Of a DNA stretch of 64,000 nucleotides, positions 24,666 to 33,993 are shown in pieces. Source of the DNA: Planctomycetales bacterium (GTDB taxonomy: Bacteria; Planctomycetota; Phycisphaerae; SM23-33). How positions within the stretch are numbered: the stretch's first letter is position 1; every line of letters starts with the position of its first letter. Location of the stretch: the NCBI GenBank assembly GCA_030612725.1, contig JAUWNJ010000009.1:1-64000 (forward strand), written 5' to 3'. The notes beneath the pieces were generated by a model. It searched no databases, was not told the DNA's origin, and saw only the letters and a list, made by a program, of their open reading frames with translations. A program made the position numbers and the translations under genes.

Positions 24666-26135
24666 ATGGATAAAATTGTAGCCGACGGTATAACTTTCGA
24701 CGATGTTCTGCTGATTCCCGCACGGTCCGACGTCGATCTCGACGACATCGACATGTCCACCAATCTGACCGGCAGGATAAAATTGAACATCCCGCTGGTA
24801 TCGTCGCCGATGGACACAGTTACCGAGTCGGCCCTGGCCATCGCCCTGGCGCAGGAAGGCGGGATAGGCATTATCCATCGAAACCTTTCCCGCAAGGCCC
24901 AGGCCCTCGAAGTCGAGAAGGTCAAACGCAGCGAAAACGGCGTCATTACCGACCCGATTACGCTTCCTCCGGACGAATCGACCGCTCGCGTCCGTGAATT
25001 GATGGCAAAGCACAATGTCTCCGGTATCCCGATCGTTACCGGCGACGGGAAACTGGTCGGTATCCTGACACTGCGCGATATGAAGTTCCTCGACACGGAT
25101 TGCGCCATCCGCGATGCAATGACCTCCGAAAACCTCATAACCGCCCCGCCGGAAACAAAACTTGATGAGGCCGAGAAAATTCTCAATCATTACAAGATCG
25201 AAAAACTCCTACTTGTCGATGCCGACGAAAAACTCACCGGACTCATTACAATGCGTGACATCGACAAACTGCGTCAATTCCCACGAGGCTGCAAGGATTC
25301 CCGAGGGCGGCTCCGCGTCGGTGCGGCGGTCGGACTGCTGGACTTCGAACGGGTCGAAGCCCTGATAGCCAAAGACGTTGATGTAATCGTGGTGGACACC
25401 TCGCACGGACACAAGGAAGTCGTCGCCGAAACGGTCCGACAGATTAAGTCCACCTATGAAATCGACGTAATCGCGGGAAACATCGCCACATCCGACGCGG
25501 CAGAAGACCTTATCGCCGCCGGAGCAGACGCACTGCGAATCGGCATCGGCCCCGGCGCTATCTGCACTACTCGCGTCGTTACCGGCGTCGGCGTTCCCCA
25601 GATTACCGCCGTTGGCGACTGTGCAGCCGTTGGCGACAAACACGGAATACCGGTAATCGCCGACGGAGGCGTCCGCCACAGCGGCGACATCACCAAGGCC
25701 ATCGCCGCAGGAGCATCGGCGGTTATGATGGGAAGCCTATTCGCCGGGCTGGACGAGTCGCCGGGTCGGCTTGTTATCTACAAGGGAAGGCGCTTCAAGA
25801 CCTATCGCGGTATGGGTTCGATGGACGCCATGATCGCAGGTTCTGCCGACCGCTACGGGCAGACGGGAAAAACCGACCGCGACAAACTCGTACCCGAAGG
25901 CGTTGAAGGGCGAGTCCCCTACCGGGGGCCTTTGGGCGATTACGTCTATCAGTTAATCGGCGGGTTGCGAAGCGGGATGGATCACTGCGGAACAAAGAAT
26001 ATCGAGGAACTCCGAACAAAGGCAAAGTTCACCCGCATCTCATCGGCATCGCTGTCGGAAAGCCACCCCCACGACATCACCATAACCCACGAGGCCCCAA
26101 ACTACTCCGTCGGTCAGGAAAAAGACCTGGGGTAA
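24666..26135 (+). CDS. guaB: Inosine-5'-monophosphate dehydrogenase
   Basis: IMPDH oxidises IMP to XMP with NAD+, the committed step of guanine nucleotide synthesis. At 489 residues it is full length. [14 protein letters not shown] opens the TIM barrel, two CBS domains occupy about residues 95-205, [17 protein letters not shown] contains the catalytic cysteine, and [10 protein letters not shown] and the EGRVPYRG flap are intact. AAGGAG lies seven bases before the ATG. Repeat hairpins on both sides isolate it as a single-gene unit. Confidence 0.98.
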   Translation: MDKIVADGITFDDVLLIPARSDVDLDDIDMSTNLTGRIKLNIPLVSSPMDTVTESALAIALAQEGGIGIIHRNLSRKAQALEVEKVKRSENGVITDPITLPPDESTARVRELMAKHNVSGIPIVTGDGKLVGILTLRDMKFLDTDCAIRDAMTSENLITAPPETKLDEAEKILNHYKIEKLLLVDADEKLTGLITMRDIDKLRQFPRGCKDSRGRLRVGAAVGLLDFERVEALIAKDVDVIVVDTSHGHKEVVAETVRQIKSTYEIDVIAGNIATSDAAEDLIAAGADALRIGIGPGAICTTRVVTGVGVPQITAVGDCAAVGDKHGIPVIADGGVRHSGDITKAIAAGASAVMMGSLFAGLDESPGRLVIYKGRRFKTYRGMGSMDAMIAGSADRYGQTGKTDRDKLVPEGVEGRVPYRGPLGDYVYQLIGGLRSGMDHCGTKNIEELRTKAKFTRISSASLSESHPHDITITHEAPNYSVGQEKDLG

Positions 26136-26137
26136 GT

Positions 26138-26219
26138 GATTGGTGATTGGTAATTAGTAATTGGTAAATCGTAATTCGTAATTGGGTATCAGGTATTTTT
26201 TGACCAATTACCAATTACC
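26138..26219. repeat. Heptamer-repeat hairpin after guaB
   Basis: Units tggtgat, tggtaat, tagtaat, tggtaaa, tcgtaat, tcgtaat are followed at 26203-26219 by the complementary accaatt, accaatt, accg, giving a hairpin. It begins three bases after the guaB stop. Confidence 0.7.
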
Positions 26220-26232
26220 GCTTTAACATTTG

Positions 26233-26238
26233 TATAAT
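26233..26238 (+). promoter_or_regulatory. Candidate -10 element of the lipoprotein gene
   Basis: A perfect TATAAT directly preceded by TG lies 37 bases before the ATG at 26276, with GAGGAG close to that start. The -35 region falls in the preceding repeat and has no clear match. Confidence 0.4.
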
Positions 26239-26275
26239 AATATGTCCGCTATACCTGCTTCGAGGAGATTGAAAA

Positions 26276-26785
26276 ATGAAAAAGACGTCTTTTCTTCCGG
26301 TTGTGTTATTTGTCCTTTTTACCGTCGGATGTCAGGGTCCGCAGTTCAGCTCGGAGCCGTTGGGCGAGGTCGATTACGCAAAGGCGTTCCGAGCGGGTAG
26401 AACAGTTCTGTCCCAGTATTTTTCCATCGAATCCGCCGACGCCGAATCGGGCAAAATCATCAGCCGACCTAAAGCGGTCGATGCCGCCAGGGACCGTCTG
26501 CTTGGCACCACCCCCGCACGCAAAGTCGCGCAGATGCGAATCCGCCAAAAGGGCGATATGGTGTTCGCCGACGTTCAAGTGTACATCCAGAGACAGGATG
26601 TTGCCGCCATTCGCCAGATGCAGCCGGTAACAGTAGATAACGACGTTCCGAACCGTACGCCCGCCGACGAAGCCGCCGCCGTTACCACCGAACAGAACCA
26701 GGCATGGGAAACCACCGGACGCGACTACCAACTCGAACAGAAAATCCTAGCCGACCTGTTCAGGGCACTTAAGAAAGGCAAATAA
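26276..26785 (+). CDS. Small lipoprotein of unknown function
   Basis: MKKTSFLPVVLFVLFTVGC is a lipoprotein signal with the lipobox ending at Cys19. The mature part (about 150 residues) contains DYAKAFRAGRTVLSQYFSIESADAESGKI, a pattern of outer-membrane-associated small proteins that I cannot place in a named family. GAGGAG lies eight bases before the ATG. It stands alone between guaB and the nucleotide-sugar dehydrogenase. Confidence 0.7.
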   Translation: MKKTSFLPVVLFVLFTVGCQGPQFSSEPLGEVDYAKAFRAGRTVLSQYFSIESADAESGKIISRPKAVDAARDRLLGTTPARKVAQMRIRQKGDMVFADVQVYIQRQDVAAIRQMQPVTVDNDVPNRTPADEAAAVTTEQNQAWETTGRDYQLEQKILADLFRALKKGK

Positions 26786-26793
26786 TCGCAATC

Positions 26794-26885
26794 GTAGGCT
26801 GGGACAGAGCGACACATAGTGTCATGCATTAGGCATCCCTATGGGCCTACGGCAGGACGCTATGTGCCGCTTCGTCCCGGCCTAC
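26794..26885. repeat. Dispersed hairpin repeat, copy 2 (GTAGGCTGGG family)
   Basis: The arm GTAGGCTGGGACAGAGCG (26794-26811) pairs with CGCTTCGTCCCGGCCTAC at the right end (26868-26885). The inner ACACATAGTGTC pairs with GACGCTATGTG. The central part matches copy 1 closely. It sits between the lipoprotein stop and the dehydrogenase start. Confidence 0.75.
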
Positions 26886-26914
26886 TCAATCTTATCGAGA
26901 TAGTGAAAGGATAA

Positions 26915-28561
26915 ATGATGCCAGAGTATTCGATCAGCCCAACCGGTGAAAAATTTGGTATCCCCGGAAAGGAAAAATTCGCCCCTGAGATGCGGCGCCT
27001 CCAGGGACTGACGAAGAAGGCCCGTGCAGAGGGCAAGGAAATAGTCGTGGTGATGGGAGTAGGCTTTGTCGGCGCGGTCATGGCTGCGGTCGTGGCCGAT
27101 ACGACCGACAAGAAAGGTAAGAGCGGCAAGTTCGTCATAGGCTGTCAGAGGCCCAGCACGCGGAGTTACTGGAAGATCCCGCTGCTGAATCGAGGCGTCT
27201 CGCCCGTCAAGGCTGAAGACCCCGAAGTCGAGCTGATGATCGCCCGCTGCGTCAACGACAAAAAGACACTCACCGCCACGTTCAACAGCGATTGCCTGAA
27301 ACTGGCCGATTGCGTCGTTGTGGACGTTCAGTGCGACTATACCAAGCACGATCTCGGCAACATGCGCACCGGATGGACTGAAATGAGCGCACTGGAGGCG
27401 ACGATGCGGACCATCGGTCAGAAAATCCCGCCGAAGTGTCTGGTGCTTATCGAGACGACCGTCGCGCCGGGAACGACCGAGTTCGTCGCCTGGCCGATCC
27501 TCAAACGCGCTTTCGCCGCGCGCAAGATCAAGGCCACTCCCCTGCTCGCGCACAGTTTCGAGCGAGTCATGCCCGGGAAGCATTACGTCTCCAGTATTCG
27601 TGATTTCTGGCGTGTATGCAGCGGATGCAATCCCACCGCTCGCCGCCGAGTTGAAAAATTCCTCAAAGAAGTGCTCAACACCGAAAAATTCCCGCTGACG
27701 GTAATGGACCGCCCAATCGAGTCGGAAACCACCAAGATCATCGAAAATTCATACCGCGCGACGACACTGGCGTTCCTGAACGAATGGAGCATCTTCTCCG
27801 AACGGAACGGTGTGGACCTGATCAAGGTCGTCAATGCCATAAAGATGCGCCCGACTCACAGTAACATGATCTTCCCAGGCCCTGGAATCGGCGGATACTG
27901 CCTGCCCAAGGACGGCGGGCTGGGATATTGGGCCTATAAGCACATCCTGGGCTTTGACGACGGCGACGACGTTTTCAAAATGTCCACCACTGCTATCGAC
28001 ATCAACGATACTCGAGGCCTGCACGTGGCTACTCTGACCCGCGACGCCTTGCGCAACATGGGGCGATACATCGCCGGCGCAAAGGTGCTGATCTGCGGCG
28101 CCAGTTACCGCCAGGATGTCGGAGACACGCGCTACAGCGGTTCGGAAATGGTCGTCCGACGCCTGACGGAAATGGGCGCGGAGATGCGAGTGCACGACCC
28201 GTACGTCGAGCACTGGTACGAACTGGAAAGCCAGGACACATATCCGGCTCCGGGACATTCGTGGGCGAGGTTCTTCCACAACCAGGACGGCGTCGCCGAC
28301 ATCCGCGTCCAGCAGGATATGGTAAAGGCCCTCAAGGGCGCCGAAGCCGTCATCTTCGCCGTGCCCCACTCGCCATACCTTTCGCTCGAACCGGACAAGG
28401 TGGTAAAGATGACCGGCGGGCCACTGGCGGTAATCGACTGCTTCGGAATACTCTCAGACGAGAATATCCGCCGATATTTCGAGTTGGGATGCGAAGTCAA
28501 AGCCCTGGGCAGGGGACACATCCAGCGAATCAAGGAAGAAGTCCGAAGAAAAGCAAGGTAA
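26915..28561 (+). CDS. UDP-glucose/GDP-mannose dehydrogenase family protein
   Basis: The 548-residue protein has an NAD-binding domain (IVVVMGVGFVGAVMAAVVA, about 43-61), the central helix region with ESETTKIIENSYRATTLAFLNE, and GIGGYCLPKD with the catalytic Cys at about 329. A C-terminal substrate domain follows (GAKVLICGASYRQDVGDTRYS). Members oxidise nucleotide sugars twice to uronates, for example UDP-ManNAc to UDP-ManNAcA. It is about 100 residues longer than WecC/Ugd, mainly an N-terminal extension and inserts. The exact substrate cannot be read from sequence. A role in surface polysaccharide synthesis is likely. Confidence 0.87.
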   Translation: MMPEYSISPTGEKFGIPGKEKFAPEMRRLQGLTKKARAEGKEIVVVMGVGFVGAVMAAVVADTTDKKGKSGKFVIGCQRPSTRSYWKIPLLNRGVSPVKAEDPEVELMIARCVNDKKTLTATFNSDCLKLADCVVVDVQCDYTKHDLGNMRTGWTEMSALEATMRTIGQKIPPKCLVLIETTVAPGTTEFVAWPILKRAFAARKIKATPLLAHSFERVMPGKHYVSSIRDFWRVCSGCNPTARRRVEKFLKEVLNTEKFPLTVMDRPIESETTKIIENSYRATTLAFLNEWSIFSERNGVDLIKVVNAIKMRPTHSNMIFPGPGIGGYCLPKDGGLGYWAYKHILGFDDGDDVFKMSTTAIDINDTRGLHVATLTRDALRNMGRYIAGAKVLICGASYRQDVGDTRYSGSEMVVRRLTEMGAEMRVHDPYVEHWYELESQDTYPAPGHSWARFFHNQDGVADIRVQQDMVKALKGAEAVIFAVPHSPYLSLEPDKVVKMTGGPLAVIDCFGILSDENIRRYFELGCEVKALGRGHIQRIKEEVRRKAR

Positions 28562-28591
28562 CGATGTAACCAATCCGACAGGAGCACACTC

Positions 28592-29446
28592 ATGCAATCT
28601 GAAAGACCCGACGAAGACGCCCGCAGGGCGTACTGGGCTGAACAAATGGAGGCCGCTTGTGTCCACATGGCGACGGTATCTGATTATCCGGTGGATGAAT
28701 GCGGCCAAGCCATGGCGCCCCTGCCGGACGCGGCGGACGAAGCCGGTGTGGAGGTGGCCTTCTCGACCACCAAGGTCGCAAAAGACTTCGACCGCCTCTT
28801 TTACCTGCGGGAAGGACTGATAGGCGATTTCGTGACGATAGCCCGCCAAATGAACAGCAGGGGATGGGTGCTTAAGATCGAAGACGCCTATCGCACCTGT
28901 GCGATGCAAAAGTACCTGGCGATGAAGGAGGAGTTATTCGACATAATCCTACAGCGTCTGCGGTGGGAGCTTAAGGGCCGGATGCCCTCGCCGGAGGAAA
29001 TGTCCCGCCGCCTGTCGGCGTTCGTGGCCGCCAGCCCCAAGCTCGGCTCCCATACCTCCGGAAGCGCCCTGGACATCAACGTACTTAATCGCGACGACGG
29101 AACGGAAATCGACCGAGGCGGGCCTTACCTGGAATCGTCCGAATTGATGCCGATGAACTCGCCGTTTATAAGCCCCCAGGCCCGTCGGAACCGTAGCGAC
29201 ATTACCACGCTGATGGCGGAGCACGGATTACAGGCCTACCCGTATGAGTTCTGGCACTATTCCAAGGGCGACATCCACGCCGAATACCTGGCAGGGACGG
29301 GCAAGCCTGCCCGCTACTGCTCGGTGGATACGGACCTCGCCGGCGGTGAAACCACGCCGATAGAAAATCCAAAAGAGCCACTCAACAGCATCGAGGAAAT
29401 CCGGTCGGGAATCCAACGCGCCCTGACCCGCCTCGGTAACGGGTAA
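28592..29446 (+). CDS. VanX-like D-alanyl-D-alanine dipeptidase (peptidase M15D)
   Basis: GSHTSGSALDINVL (about 152-165) is the SxHxxGxAxD zinc motif, with His154 and Asp161 as ligands. YEFWHYSKGD carries Glu219 and His222, and DAYRT supplies the VanX-type arginine at 101. The 284-residue chain is longer than VanX (about 202), with an extra N-terminal segment. There is no signal peptide, so a cytoplasmic role in D-Ala-D-Ala recycling or a related peptide cleavage is likely. AGGAG lies nine bases upstream, and the start is 30 bases after the dehydrogenase stop, so co-transcription is plausible. No other vancomycin-resistance genes are nearby. Confidence 0.8.
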   Translation: MQSERPDEDARRAYWAEQMEAACVHMATVSDYPVDECGQAMAPLPDAADEAGVEVAFSTTKVAKDFDRLFYLREGLIGDFVTIARQMNSRGWVLKIEDAYRTCAMQKYLAMKEELFDIILQRLRWELKGRMPSPEEMSRRLSAFVAASPKLGSHTSGSALDINVLNRDDGTEIDRGGPYLESSELMPMNSPFISPQARRNRSDITTLMAEHGLQAYPYEFWHYSKGDIHAEYLAGTGKPARYCSVDTDLAGGETTPIENPKEPLNSIEEIRSGIQRALTRLGNG

Positions 29447-29452
29447 CGACTT

Positions 29453-30970
29453 CTACTTCCGAGCTTTAGCGCCGAACTCGAACGCGCCGATGTCCGAGGA
29501 CCTGCCAACAAACGGAAGACCCATCTTGACACCCTTGTCGATACACGGGCTTGACTTCGTCAGGCGATATGCCTTCATCCGCTTGAGGTTCGGGACATAC
29601 TTCGCAGAAGCCTTCTTTATGACCAGCGGCTTGATCGGGCCGACAAATAGCGGCTCTGCGCTGATACCGTTAGGACTTTTACCCTTCCAGTCCGGAAACC
29701 AGAGGTTGGAGTCAAAGACGCTTTTGGCGAACTTGTCGGCGGGGGGAAGTTTCACCATTACGCCTTTATCGTTCATCACGTAGCCGTAATACTTGTCATA
29801 AAACGGCTGGAGAGGTTCGGCAACGCCGACCTGGTGGGCGTTCTTGTAGAAGATGTTGTTCCTGACGACCGCCTTTGCGCCCACGGCGACATCCAGGGCC
29901 CGGCTGCAGCCGACGACGGTATTATTGTAAATCTCGCAATCGGAGCGGACCATAAAGGCCGGTTTGGGCGCCTTGATGTTCACCAGGACATTTCCGTATA
30001 TCTTCGTACCCCTGGACAGTCGAGTCAGGTGGATGCCTGCGCCGGGGAAGAACCTCCTGCCGGGGCCTTTCTTGTCCTCACCGTAAGTCGAGTCGATGAA
30101 ATTGTTCCTCACGATCGCATCGGTAACGTTGCTTACCACAATCGCGCTTTTGGCGCGATATGGCGGGGAGGGGCGAAAGATGTTGCCCTCAGCAATCAGC
30201 CTGTATGAACGAGAACTCTGCTTTATTCTCGTGTTGTCGCTGTTTTGGCCCAGTTGGATGGCGCTGAAATGAAAGCCCTCAAAAACATTATTCGCGACGC
30301 GGGAATCCGTCATGATCGACTTGAATGAACAGGCCTGGTGGTGAAATCCGTGGAAGTAATTATTGACCACTTCCACGTTGCTTGAAAAATACATTCGCAG
30401 GCCGTAGTCCTGTGTACTCGGGAGCGGGTCCAGGAACTGATTCTTCGTAAAGAGATGGTGATGGCAAAGTTTGGGGTCCCGCAGGCCTCCGTCGTTCAAC
30501 ACTATGCCGGCGTTCTCGTTGTTAAGGAATATGCACTGCCTGACGGTGACGTAGGAACTGCGATGCTTGATTACCATGCCCACGCCGTACCGAGTGAACT
30601 TCAACCCCTCAACCACGACGTAGGACTTGTCAATCATGGTCAGGCCCACGCCACCGCGATTGCCTTTCAGCACCGCTTCGCCGGGCTTCTCGGCCTTGAT
30701 GAGAATAGGCGCGCCCTTTCTACCGCTGTTTTTCAACACCGCCCGCTCGGCGCCATAGTCGCCCGACTTGATAATGAGCGTATCACCGGCCTGGATGACC
30801 GAAACGCCCTTTTTGATCGTGCGAAAGGCTGCCTGCTCCGTGACGCCCTTGTTGGCATCGTCGCCCTTGAGGGAAACGTAATAAGTCTCTGCCGGTGAAA
30901 CGGCGCAACCCAACAACAATACGCCGACTGATACAACTATTCCGATACGCCACTGTTTGTTTGCCTTCAT
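29453..30970 (-). CDS. Secreted right-handed parallel beta-helix protein
   Basis: A signal peptide (residues 1-27, MKANKQWRIGIVVSVGVLLLGC then SPAE) precedes ETYYVSLKGDDANKGVTEQAAFRTI, a DUF1565-like opening of parallel beta-helix proteins. Repeats of the type YVTVRQCIFLNNENAGIVLN, VEVVNNYFHG and AIVRNNFIDSTYGE follow. The fold is that of polysaccharide lyases and carbohydrate-binding surface proteins. No catalytic residues are identifiable. LLGC could alternatively be a lipobox. It is convergent with the dipeptidase gene, six bases apart. Confidence 0.8.
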   Translation of the reverse strand: MKANKQWRIGIVVSVGVLLLGCAVSPAETYYVSLKGDDANKGVTEQAAFRTIKKGVSVIQAGDTLIIKSGDYGAERAVLKNSGRKGAPILIKAEKPGEAVLKGNRGGVGLTMIDKSYVVVEGLKFTRYGVGMVIKHRSSYVTVRQCIFLNNENAGIVLNDGGLRDPKLCHHHLFTKNQFLDPLPSTQDYGLRMYFSSNVEVVNNYFHGFHHQACSFKSIMTDSRVANNVFEGFHFSAIQLGQNSDNTRIKQSSRSYRLIAEGNIFRPSPPYRAKSAIVVSNVTDAIVRNNFIDSTYGEDKKGPGRRFFPGAGIHLTRLSRGTKIYGNVLVNIKAPKPAFMVRSDCEIYNNTVVGCSRALDVAVGAKAVVRNNIFYKNAHQVGVAEPLQPFYDKYYGYVMNDKGVMVKLPPADKFAKSVFDSNLWFPDWKGKSPNGISAEPLFVGPIKPLVIKKASAKYVPNLKRMKAYRLTKSSPCIDKGVKMGLPFVGRSSDIGAFEFGAKARK

Positions 30971-31267
30971 CTGGAATCTCCTTTACTTTTGCCATGAATT
31001 ACACAGCTCTTTTACCACAAATTCACGAAATTATTAACCGCCTTTTACCTTACGGGTTTTCCTGTTTTTTAGAAATGTCGCTATGAACCCGGCGGCGAAA
31101 GGTCTGATTTCGCAGTTGACCTCCGCAACGATATGATTTCGGTCCGAATCAAACCCAATAAACCCACGCGGACTTCAGAAGTCTCAACCAACTAAACTAC
31201 TAATATCGTTGGCGGCAAGAGCCGATGAAACGTATGGTTCATTAGAAGGAGTAACTAAGGCGGGAAA

Positions 31268-31348
31268 AGGTGGCAAACCAGCCGAAAAACTGGAACGCAG
31301 CACGTAGTATCCCAGCGCAAGCGGTGCTACGCGCTACGGGGAGCGTGG
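31268..31348 (+). ncRNA. Cyclic-di-GMP-I (GEMM-I) riboswitch aptamer
   Basis: GGCAAACC (31272-31279) is the conserved core entry, followed by stem CCAG/CTGG capped by a GAAA-containing loop, then AACGCAGC (31294-31301). A second stem follows, CGTAG (31303-31307) with CTACG (31327-31331), then a third stem CGCT-ACGGGG-AGCG (31332-31345). The order, the two tertiary-contact stems and the CGGGG loop match the known Vc2 aptamer. At the position equivalent to Vc2 G20 this RNA has G, which favours c-di-GMP over the cGAMP-binding variant, and the intercalating A47 equivalent is A31299. It ends about 115 bases before pilM, leaving room for an expression platform. Confidence 0.85.
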
Positions 31349-31462
31349 AATCCCTCGTGGATTGTCGCGATGTTCGCGTGTACAGTCCCGAACACCCGCC
31401 CCGCCTCAGGATAAATCTGTCTAATAATTGCGTACGATGTCTGCTTTTGTCGGAGATGTGCC
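31349..31462 (+). promoter_or_regulatory. Expression platform and pilM translation start region
   Basis: Short hairpins are possible here (CGCGATGTTCGCG at 31367-31379; GTTCG...CGAAC overlapping it), but no classical terminator with a T run is evident, so control could act on translation or through an unobvious terminator. GGAG at 31452-31455 precedes the GTG start of pilM. The upstream gap 30971-31267 must hold promoters for both neighbouring genes; I see nothing else recognisable in it. Confidence 0.4.
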
Positions 31463-32557
31463 GTGTGGATTAAGAAAAATCGGGGTAAATATCTACCTAT
31501 CGGCTTGGACCTGGGTTCCAGCAGCCTCAAAATGGCTCAAATCGGGAATTCCGATAATAAATTGGAGCTCATGGCTGCAAAATCGGTTGAAATCCCCGCA
31601 GAATACCATGACGACCCCACTCGACGATTAGGAATTCAGGCAAAGAAAATCCACCATATAATGAAATCCGGTGTGTTCAAGGGACGCAAGGTGATTCTTT
31701 CCCTCCCGGCTGCCTTTACGTCCATCCGACAGGTCAAGATTCCAATGGTAATGTCGGACAACGTGGATGAGGTCATCCAGACAGAACTAAACGGTCAATT
31801 ACCCTACTCGGTAGAAGACGCCATTATTCGCCACTATCTTGTCGGGAAGGCTTACGACAACGGTGAAGAAATGCAGGTGCGGTTCGTAGTGGCAACTTCC
31901 CGAAGTGATGTGGACGCATGTCTCAACATGGCCAATCACGCCAAACTGGAAGTGGTGGGCGTCGATATCGAAGCCTGCGCGATCGTGGAGTGCTTTGCGA
32001 GATTGTTCAACCAGGATAACGGTGAATCCCGCACGACGTTGTTCATAGACCTCGGATGGACCGGAACACAGGTCGTTCTGGCCCACGGACAAAAGTTGGT
32101 TTTCGCCAGAAATTTACCTGTCGGTGGGTTGAACCTCGACCGGACCGTTGCCGACGCCCTGAAAATACCAATCGAACAGGCCTGTCGAATTCGCCGAAAA
32201 ATGCGCGACGACAATAATAATTCAGAGGCAGAAGACGACTTGTTCAGATTACTCGACGTCAGAATTGTCGAAATCGCCGAAGAAATAATCAAGTGCCTGC
32301 GATACCACGAATCGGTATTTACCGACCGCGCCATTGAGCGCGTAATCTTTGTGGGAGGACAGGCATGCAACTCTCGTCTGTGCGAATCCATAGCCAAGCG
32401 ACTGAACCTGCCCGCACAGGTGGGCGACCCCATGGGAGGCATTAAATGGGCACAGCAGGGACAATGCGACCCGGAACTCGACCAGCAAAAGCCAAATCCG
32501 GCATGGGCAGTGGCAATTGGGTTGAGCCTGGGGGCATCCCTGAAACCGTCAAAATAA
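31463..32557 (+). CDS. pilM: Type IV pilus assembly protein PilM
   Basis: PilM is an actin-like cytoplasmic protein that organises the inner-membrane PilNO complex and the assembly ATPases. The 364-residue protein shows the actin-fold phosphate loop LGLDLGSSSLKMAQI-like segment at the N-terminus, PYSVEDAIIRHYLV, TTLFIDLGWTGTQVVL and a late VIFVGGQACNSRLCESIAKRL. The start is GTG with GGAG eight bases upstream. It is the first gene after the c-di-GMP riboswitch. PilN and PilO homologues, normally next, are not found; a ParA-like ATPase follows instead, 22 bases away. Confidence 0.85.
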   Translation: MWIKKNRGKYLPIGLDLGSSSLKMAQIGNSDNKLELMAAKSVEIPAEYHDDPTRRLGIQAKKIHHIMKSGVFKGRKVILSLPAAFTSIRQVKIPMVMSDNVDEVIQTELNGQLPYSVEDAIIRHYLVGKAYDNGEEMQVRFVVATSRSDVDACLNMANHAKLEVVGVDIEACAIVECFARLFNQDNGESRTTLFIDLGWTGTQVVLAHGQKLVFARNLPVGGLNLDRTVADALKIPIEQACRIRRKMRDDNNNSEAEDDLFRLLDVRIVEIAEEIIKCLRYHESVFTDRAIERVIFVGGQACNSRLCESIAKRLNLPAQVGDPMGGIKWAQQGQCDPELDQQKPNPAWAVAIGLSLGASLKPSK

Positions 32558-32579
32558 ACGAAGACAAGATAACATCGAA

Positions 32580-33965
32580 ATGGAAATAATAGCGATTGTC
32601 AACGAGAAGGGCGGAAGCGGAAAGACAACAACAGCGGTGAACCTGTCGGCTGCCCTGGGAGAACTGCAGCGAAAGGTCCTGCTGGTTGATCTTGACGGAC
32701 AGGCTGCGTCTTCGCGCTGGCTCGGCGTTGAAGACGACAACAGATTCGCAGACGCACTTTGGGCCGGAGAGGGGCTTGAACCAATCGTGGATGTGATACC
32801 CGGAGTCTCACTGGCGCCAGGTAGCGGAAAACTCGACGCGGTAGCACACGACCTCAGACCCACGCAAGGCGGACAACTACGTAAATTGCTCCTGAATACC
32901 AAAGGATTCGAATATATTATTATCGATTGCCCTCCGAGTCTGGGTAACAGGCTGATCGGAAACGCACTCCTGGCCGCCACGCACGCCATCGTACCGGTGG
33001 AAACATCCATCCTCGCCCTCGACGGTCTGAAAATCCTCCTGACAACACTTCAGGACATTCGCGACGGGTTCGGGCATGACATCATCCTGAAAGGAGTTGT
33101 GGCCTGCCGATTCGACGCCAGAACAAAACTAAGCCGATTCATCCTGACCGAACTGAAACGCGCCCTGCCCGGAAAGGTTTTCAATACTGTTATCCGCGAG
33201 AACGTCCGCGTACGAGAATGTCCCGCTTCTGGTAAAAGCATCCTGCAATTTGCACCGGATAGCCATGCCGCCGAAGATTACAGATCGCTCGCACGCGAAA
33301 TACTGGACAGTCAAAACAAAGATATCATCGACACAAGCGCAACAGAAGAGATTAATGAACAAGAACTGACTCAGGAAGAATACGACGATGTGCGGAGCCA
33401 AACCGAGGAAGTGCTGGGCAAGTTCGGCTCGAAACCGGACGAACAAACGCCCACGCCACCAAAACCGGCAAGTGAAATTTATAACGAGGAATGCAACACC
33501 GTCGCAGAACCACAACCCCCTGTAACGATAGAGACTCAACAAGACCACCAGGCAAACGAACCGGCGGACATCGACCAGGTGCGAAAACAGGCCGAAGCAA
33601 TGCTGGGTAAGCTCGGCCCGAAACCGGACGAACAAACGCCCACGCCACCAGAACCGATTACGCCTTCTGAACCTCCAGCGCCTTTCGAACCATTCGGCCG
33701 GGATAACAGGGACGCGCAATTCGACCGGGAACCTTCCAGCGAAAAAGACCACATTTATGCCGGGGGGGCTAGTGAAGAACACCAGGCAGCATCGGCGGGG
33801 GCTGTTATCGAAAGTGATCCCGCAGAACCGAAACAGGAAACCCCACCTGAAAAAGAAGAACCGACCAACGATGACGCAGCCGAGAAGCAACAGGAATATC
33901 CAGCCCTGCGCGCAATGCTGCAAAGAATGAATGAAACCGCCGAAGTGCACGACCCTGTAAAGTAA
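32580..33965 (+). CDS. ParA/MinD-like ATPase with repeated acidic-proline tail
   Basis: Residues 1-250 form a ParA-type ATPase: deviant Walker A NEKGGSGKTTTAVNLSAAL, VLLVDLDGQAASSRWL and YIIIDCPPSLGNRL (Walker B). Such proteins position cargo on the nucleoid or membrane; CpaE/TadZ-like relatives place pilus machines. The tail (about 250-461) is rich in Pro, Glu and Gln and contains a duplicated segment at DNA level: the LGKFGSKPDEQTPTPPKP copy at about 33411-33467 and LGKLGPKPDEQTPTPPEP at about 33600-33656. No ParB partner is adjacent. Operon position between pilM and a GspC/PilP-like gene suggests positioning of a pilus or secretion apparatus. Confidence 0.8.
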   Translation: MEIIAIVNEKGGSGKTTTAVNLSAALGELQRKVLLVDLDGQAASSRWLGVEDDNRFADALWAGEGLEPIVDVIPGVSLAPGSGKLDAVAHDLRPTQGGQLRKLLLNTKGFEYIIIDCPPSLGNRLIGNALLAATHAIVPVETSILALDGLKILLTTLQDIRDGFGHDIILKGVVACRFDARTKLSRFILTELKRALPGKVFNTVIRENVRVRECPASGKSILQFAPDSHAAEDYRSLAREILDSQNKDIIDTSATEEINEQELTQEEYDDVRSQTEEVLGKFGSKPDEQTPTPPKPASEIYNEECNTVAEPQPPVTIETQQDHQANEPADIDQVRKQAEAMLGKLGPKPDEQTPTPPEPITPSEPPAPFEPFGRDNRDAQFDREPSSEKDHIYAGGASEEHQAASAGAVIESDPAEPKQETPPEKEEPTNDDAAEKQQEYPALRAMLQRMNETAEVHDPVK

Positions 33966-33993
33966 TCAGTCCGAAAAGAAATCGGAAGACTTA

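Noticed and set aside
28592..29446. Vancomycin resistance locus
   Set aside because: Only a VanX-like dipeptidase is present. There is no vanH, ligase or VanRS system nearby, and such dipeptidases occur widely in peptidoglycan recycling.
31268..31348. cGAMP-binding GEMM-Ib variant
   Set aside because: The base equivalent to G20 of the Vc2 aptamer is G, whereas the cGAMP class has A there. Only ligand tests can settle it.
31456..31473. Five-codon leader peptide ATG TGC CGT GTG GAT TAA overlapping the pilM start
   Set aside because: It shares the pilM ribosome-binding site, but such short overlaps occur by chance and nothing else supports translation.
32580..33965. Chromosome or plasmid partition ParA with an origin nearby
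   Set aside because: There is no parB, parS-like repeat cluster, dnaA or replication gene. Its operon partners are pilus-type genes.
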